NCBI GenBank assembly: GCA_026008535.1
Contig: BRKX01000004.1
Location: 32,864,501 to 32,928,500, forward strand
Direction: 5' to 3'
Origin: Perilla frutescens
Lineage: Eukaryota > Streptophyta > Magnoliopsida > Lamiales > Lamiaceae
DNA: 64,000 nucleotides
In this document: positions 58,852 to 64,000 of the stretch, piece by piece
Position numbering within the stretch: position 1 is the stretch's first letter
Layout: each line of letters starts with the position of its first letter
Translations under genes and position numbers: made by a program
Notes under the pieces: model-generated
Seen by the model: the letters and a program-made list of their open reading frames with translations, nothing else
Database searches by the model: none
Told to the model about the DNA's origin: nothing

Positions 58852-61800
58852 ATGGGGCACCCCAAATTACAGAAATTGCCCAGCATGAGAGAAAGGGTCG
58901 AAGACACCCTTTCCGCTCACAGAAACGAACTCGTCGCTCTCCTTTCCAGGTCTCTCTCTCTCTCTAGATTTACTGAAAATCCCAACAAGATTTGGTTTCC
59001 ATCTTAAAAACTAGTGTGTGATAAATCTCTCTTAGGTTTCTTCAAAGTGGTTGCGGAAGTTTGAAGATCACATTATTACTTTTTTTTTTTAGCTTGATTT
59101 TGGTTTTGGCTTTTCATTTAAAGAATTATGTTTCACTGATTGCTTGTTTTCTACTTTGTGTGAAGATATGTGGCGCAGGGGAAGAGTATACTTCAGCCCC
59201 ATCACCTGATTGACGAACTCGAAAGTATCATCTGCGCTGATTCAGCCAAAAATACTCTATGCGATGGCCCTTTTAGTGAAGTTTTGAAGTGTGCTCAAGT
59301 AATTTTATTTCAAATATTTTTATATTTAGTATAATTTTATTTAAGTTTGATGTAAGTGTATTTTTGTATTTGGAAGATTGAAATGGAACTCTTTAGTAGG
59401 TATTGTGTTTTGTGAGTGCTGGCAAGATCATCGAATATCTTGAAATTAAGCTTGTAAAGGATCCTTTTATATTCTAGTTAAGAGAGAGAGATGTTTATTT
59501 TGATGGCAGGAAGCGATTGTTATACCACCTTTTGTTGCTATAGCTGTTCGACCCAGGCCCGGTGTTTGGGAGTTTGTTCGGGTTAATGTGTATGAACTCA
59601 GTGTTGAGGAGTTGAAAGTTTCCGAATATCTACGCTTCAAAGAAGATCTTGTTGATGGGGAGTGAGTGACATATCTGCTGCTTAATGGGTGTAATTTTCA
59701 GTTGTTGGATTGAATTGATTGATTCTCATGAGATATTGATTGTTTTCTTTTCACTTGCAATGTGCTCTAGGAAGGATGACCCTTATCTTCTTGAACTGGA
59801 TTTTGAGCCGTTTAATGCATCATTTCCCCGCCCAACTCGATCATCATCTATTGGTAATGGGGTCCAATTCCTCAATCGCCATCTCTCTTCAATCATGTTT
59901 CGGAACAAAGAATCTCTGGAGCCATTACTTGATTTCCTTAGAGTACACAAACATAAGGGTCATGTAAGTTTAAGTTCTCCTCTATACCTGCGTGCTCTTA
60001 TACCGCTTCTCTGTTTCCACTTGTGTTGATGATGATATAATGAAAAAAGTATGATTTATGCATGGAGATTGTATTTTAATGTACTAAAGTATATATCCAT
60101 GGCTGTCAGTTTTGGTCGAGTCCAATGACTGAAGTGATCCTATCACAATTCCCTACCTGCCTTGAGTCGTTGGGTGAATCAAGCTAATGCTTATTTTATG
60201 TTTCATCAACATAGGTTTTGATGTTGAATGAACGGATTCAAAGGATCTCCCGGCTTGAGTATGCTCTGGCAAAGGCTGAGGAATATGTCTCTAAACTATC
60301 ACCAGAAACACCTTATTCTGAGTTTGAATTTGTGTGAGTTTTGTCCATTCAATCATTCTTGCAGGGAATATCCCTACCTTTGAGAAGTTAGATTTATGTC
60401 ATTGAATGAACTGTTGTGCGGGTTTGCAGATTGCAAGGAATGGGTTTTGAGAGAGGTTGGGGAGATACTGCTGAACGGGTTGTTGAGATGTTGCATCTCC
60501 TCTCTGACATCCTTCAAGCTCCTGATCCTGCGACTCTGGAAACATTTCTTGGTAGATTACCTATGGTGTTTAATGTTGTAATTTTATCAATACATGGATA
60601 TTTTGGCCAAGCAAATGTCCTAGGTCTGCCTGACACTGGCGGTCAGGTAATCATCTCTAAACATTCTTTATTAGGTTTTACACAACTAATGAGTTTACTT
60701 TAATACATCAGCTACTTGAAGCTCTCCTCTCGTACTATCAGTTTTTTTTCCTTCTGAAAATGTTCCCATTGTTGTAATGAGCTCTTAGATTCCATTTGTA
60801 ATGATCAACGGAGTTGGGTTCAGACTTTGTATCCTAATACGTGAGAAATCAAATTCATCAAACCTTACTACAAGCGACATTGAATATTGTTTTGGGGGAC
60901 TGAGGGTACAAGTTAACATTTTGTGGCAGTTGCAGAATTAATGCGAATGTAGTTTTAGTCCTAGTTAATTAAGAGTGAAACTGGAACTGGCAGGAAAGTT
61001 AATACTTTATTTTCCATAGTATATTTTTTTTCCTTTGTTAGAAACCCAAAATATGATCAATTTCTTTAGCCATGTGAGAGAGTGAGTGTGTGTGTTTCCC
61101 TTTTTGTGGTTTCGGTTTAACTTCAGATTTCCATTCTTATTTTGTTTCATCTCCAGATTGTGTATATACTAGATCAAGTACGTGCCTTGGAGACAGAAAT
61201 GATCCAAAGGATTAAGAACCAAGGGCTGAATATCAAACCTCGGATTTTAATTGTACGCTCAAGTAATTCCACTGATTTTTATTTTTGCTTGTTTATGTGA
61301 TGATTATGTTTTTTTTTCTATCTTCACTTTTTTTTTTCTTTGTCCAGGTTACTAGATTAATACCCGATGCAAAGGGCACCTCGTGCAACCAGCGACTGGA
61401 GAAGATAAGTGGTTGTGAGTACTCACATATTCTACGAGTTCCTTTTAAAACAGATCATGGAATACTTCGCCAATGGATTTCAAGATTTGAAGTCTGGCCC
61501 TATCTGGAGAAGTTTTCAGAGGTATGGGTGAACTTTACTGGTGAAAAACTTCTTGAAAATGATCATTGTCTCCTTCATGCCGGTGTAAACAATTGTTATA
61601 AATTGTTCATAAAGAGCATTTCAGCGTAATATGATTAATGGATGTCTGAATAATGAGTCGATAAATGAAGAAAATATTTGTCCCTTGCAACCTATAGTGG
61701 CCACTTACTGTTGTCTGAAATGCAACATTGTGCTGCCAACTCAACCATGAAATATTAGCTCTTGAGAAACTTCCCCAGAAGATTAGTGATACTGTATGGA

Positions 61801-63245
61801 TTATCTGGAGTATAATGATTATTCTCAGCAGTAACTATATCCCGGTGTCCTCATTGTTGAGAACTATGTAGTCTTAAAGATCCGTAGAAAAGATATTTGG
61901 AAGTTGTAGCAAATAAATTTAAGAAAATCATATGATCCCTCTGGGGCATTCAGAATTTTCAGGATCATATGACTGTTTTGAGATTCTAAGGTTAGTGAAA
62001 CAAGATAATGACGGGAGATCATAGCAGCTGCTTTAATTGTATTTCGATGATATTTTTTTTGGAATCTCCTGAACTCTATTATTATCCTTTTTCTGTTAGG
62101 ATGCTGCTGGTGAAATTGCTGCTGAGTTGCAAGGTGTACCAGATCTAATTATTGGTAACTATAGTGATGGAAACCTTGTAGCTTCCTTATTATCCCATAA
62201 GATGGGCGTCACAGAGGTGAAAAATGATACTCGTATTTGCGTAGTTATTTAAATTTAATGTGTTTGCAATATAGAACTGAAGTTCGTGGTCCCATATCCA
62301 GTGTACCATTGCGCATGCCTTGGAGAAAACAAAATATCCAGATTCTGACATATATTGGAAAAAATACGAGGACAAATATCACTTCTCATGTCAGTTCACT
62401 GCTGATCTACTAGCCATGAATCATTCCGACTTTATAATCACCAGTACATACCAAGAAATTGCCGGAACGTAAGTGACTCGCTTTTACTTATTGATGTCAA
62501 TATTCCCCTTCTGTTTTGGTCACCAAGCCGAATTTTGTATGCTTTTGGTGGGCACCGTAGATTATTCTGTGAAGTGTTGATCGAATTTTGTTTCTTTTGA
62601 ACTCCCATTTTCTGGATAATATAAACCTCAATAAAGCTCATTGCCATGCAACCTGTGATTTGGCACATCTAAAAACAATAATCCTTACAAATTGATTTTC
62701 TCTAAAGTTTGTTGTGCACAAGATAATAAGCCTCAATAAAGTTTAGTTCACCGTCATACAACCTGGCATTTGTCACGTCTAGAAACAATAGTCCTTGCAA
62801 ATCAAGTTTTCTGAGCATAGGATATGACTTTATATCTATCAACAGTTTAAGCACGGAAGAGAAACTAGTTTACATCTCAAGTAACACGTCTTCTGCTTTT
62901 TTTTCACAGTAAGAACTCTGTTGGTCAATATGAGAGTCATGCAGCTTTCACTCTACCTGGTCTATATCGTGTTGTTCATGGAATCGACGTTTTTGATCCT
63001 AAGTTCAACATAGTTTCTCCTGGAGCTGATGAGAGCATATACTTCCCCTATACTGAGAAGGCAAAACGACTCACTTTTCTCCATGAATCCCTTGAAAAGC
63101 TAATTTACAATCCGGAACAGAATGATGAGCACATGTAAGTTAACATTCCACGAGTGCAAGTTTGATTGCAATTTTCTTGTAAACTTATAATTATTAATTT
63201 AGTATGTAATCTGTTTGATCACCTCTTAGGCCTATTTCTCATGTG

Positions 63246-63288
<43 letters not shown>

Positions 63289-64000
63289 TGTGCATGAAAC
63301 CATTATTGGAAGAAAATTTGCCAGATCTGTCTAGGGAAGAATATTGACTTTGAGATTGTATCTCCCTTTCTACATGACAGTGGTACATTGAAAGATCCGT
63401 CAAAGCCCATAATATTTTCGATGGCGAGACTCGATCGGGTTAAAAACATTACAGGACTGGTGGAGATGTATGGAAAAACTACAAAGCTAAAGGAATTGGC
63501 TAATCTTGTCGTGGTTGCTGGTTACACTGACGTGAAAAAATCACGTGACAGAGAAGAAATATCAGAAATTGAGAAGATGCATGCCCTTATTAAGCAATAC
63601 AATCTGGATGGCCATATAAGGTGGATAGCAGCACAAACAAATAGGGCACGTAATGGGGAGCTCTACCGCTACATAGCTGACAAGAGAGGGATTTTTGTTC
63701 AGGTAACATGTTTGAAACTAATTGTGTATCATACCAACTGCTCTTACTTGAATCTCATATCCTGGTTACGTTATATTTTTAATTTCTTTCTTTAGCCTGC
63801 ATTCTATGAAGCATTCGGGCTCACATTGGTGGAGGCTATGGGCTGTGGCCTCCCGACGTTTGCTACTTGCCATGGCGGTCCATTGGAAATTATTGAAGAT
63901 GGTATATCCGGATTCCATATAGATCCATACCATCCAGATAAGGCAGGAGATCTAATGGCTGATTTTTTTGAAAAATGCAATGAAGATCCTAACCACTGGG
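58852..64000 (+). CDS. SUS: Sucrose synthase (SUS3-like), 13 coding exons, runs off the window
   Basis: Catalyses sucrose + UDP to UDP-glucose + fructose, in the cytosol or at membranes. Exons: 58852-58949, 59166-59298, 59510-59661, 59771-59963, 60215-60333, 60430-60646, 61157-61252, 61348-61521, 62100-62216, 62302-62468, 62910-63134, 63381-63702, 63796-64000 (partial). All visible introns are GT-AG and phases agree; 739 of roughly 810 codons are present with no stop. ATG at 58852 is the first in frame. Residues 1-270 are the N-terminal regulatory/targeting region; Ser11 sits in LQKLPS, a plausible counterpart of the kinase site of other SUS proteins. The GT4 domain starts near 277 (MVFNVVILS), with LPDTGGQ at 298-304 ending exon 6 and the E-x7-E motif EAFGLTLVE at 676-684. 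Closest by eye to the SUS2/SUS3 class. Upstream are a 70-bp repeat and a MULE. Confidence 0.96.
63249..63285. repeat. (CT)n microsatellite in sucrose synthase intron 11
   Basis: An uninterrupted CT run of about 18 units lies in the intron between coding exons 11 and 12. Similar but imperfect CT tracts lie in the leader at 58655-58740. Confidence 0.9.

Noticed and set aside
1..64000. Bacterial-style defence or mobile cargo system
   Set aside because: Everything recognisable is plant nuclear DNA: spliced genes and eukaryotic transposons.

Overview
This is a stretch of nuclear DNA from a flowering plant, almost certainly a eudicot. The evidence is two spliced plant genes (a GH28 polygalacturonase and a sucrose synthase of the SUS3-like type), GT-AG introns, an A+T-rich background, and a heavy load of plant transposon families: Ty1/Copia, Ty3/Gypsy of the Athila and Tat types, an L1-type LINE, MULEs and small MITEs. 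I cannot name the species from sequence alone. No rRNA, tRNA, CRISPR array or bacterial-type operon was seen.

Layout. 1-9.5 kb: decayed LTR remnants, a gag-only non-autonomous retroelement on the minus strand, and a broken minus-strand Copia polyprotein, with a 670-bp tandem duplication across the fusion of the two. 9.5-21.1 kb: a rearranged Copia cluster with three related LTRs in both orientations, polyprotein fragments on both strands, and a 3.08-kb solo-LTR-like insertion with a perfect 5-bp target duplication. 21.1-24.4 kb: a GC-rich tandem repeat, a MITE, and a probable Pack-MULE-like element. 24.5-26.8 kb: an intact five-exon polygalacturonase gene (minus). 27.0-27.8 kb: two MITE copies back to back. 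27.9-32.7 kb: a dead L1-type LINE with an LTR fragment inside it and a MITE against its poly(A) tail.

33.3-54.2 kb: a Tat-type Ty3/Gypsy element (minus; TSD ACGAT; PBS matching tRNA-Lys) split by a complete 10.7-kb Athila-type element (minus; TSD CAGGG; PBS matching tRNA-Asp). LTR divergence (about 2% outer, about 0.8% inner) agrees with the nesting order. The Tat element carries, antisense to its own pol, a three-exon gene of 600 codons that is still open although pol has several stops and frameshifts. This is the most unusual object in the window.

54.3-64 kb: AT-rich flank, a 2.35-kb long-TIR MULE with a perfect 9-bp target duplication, a short direct repeat, then the sucrose synthase gene (plus), running off the right end in its 13th coding exon.

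The two host genes both act on carbohydrate: polygalacturonase on cell-wall pectin, sucrose synthase on cytosolic sucrose. Nothing suggests that they are co-regulated; 32 kb of nested transposons separates them.
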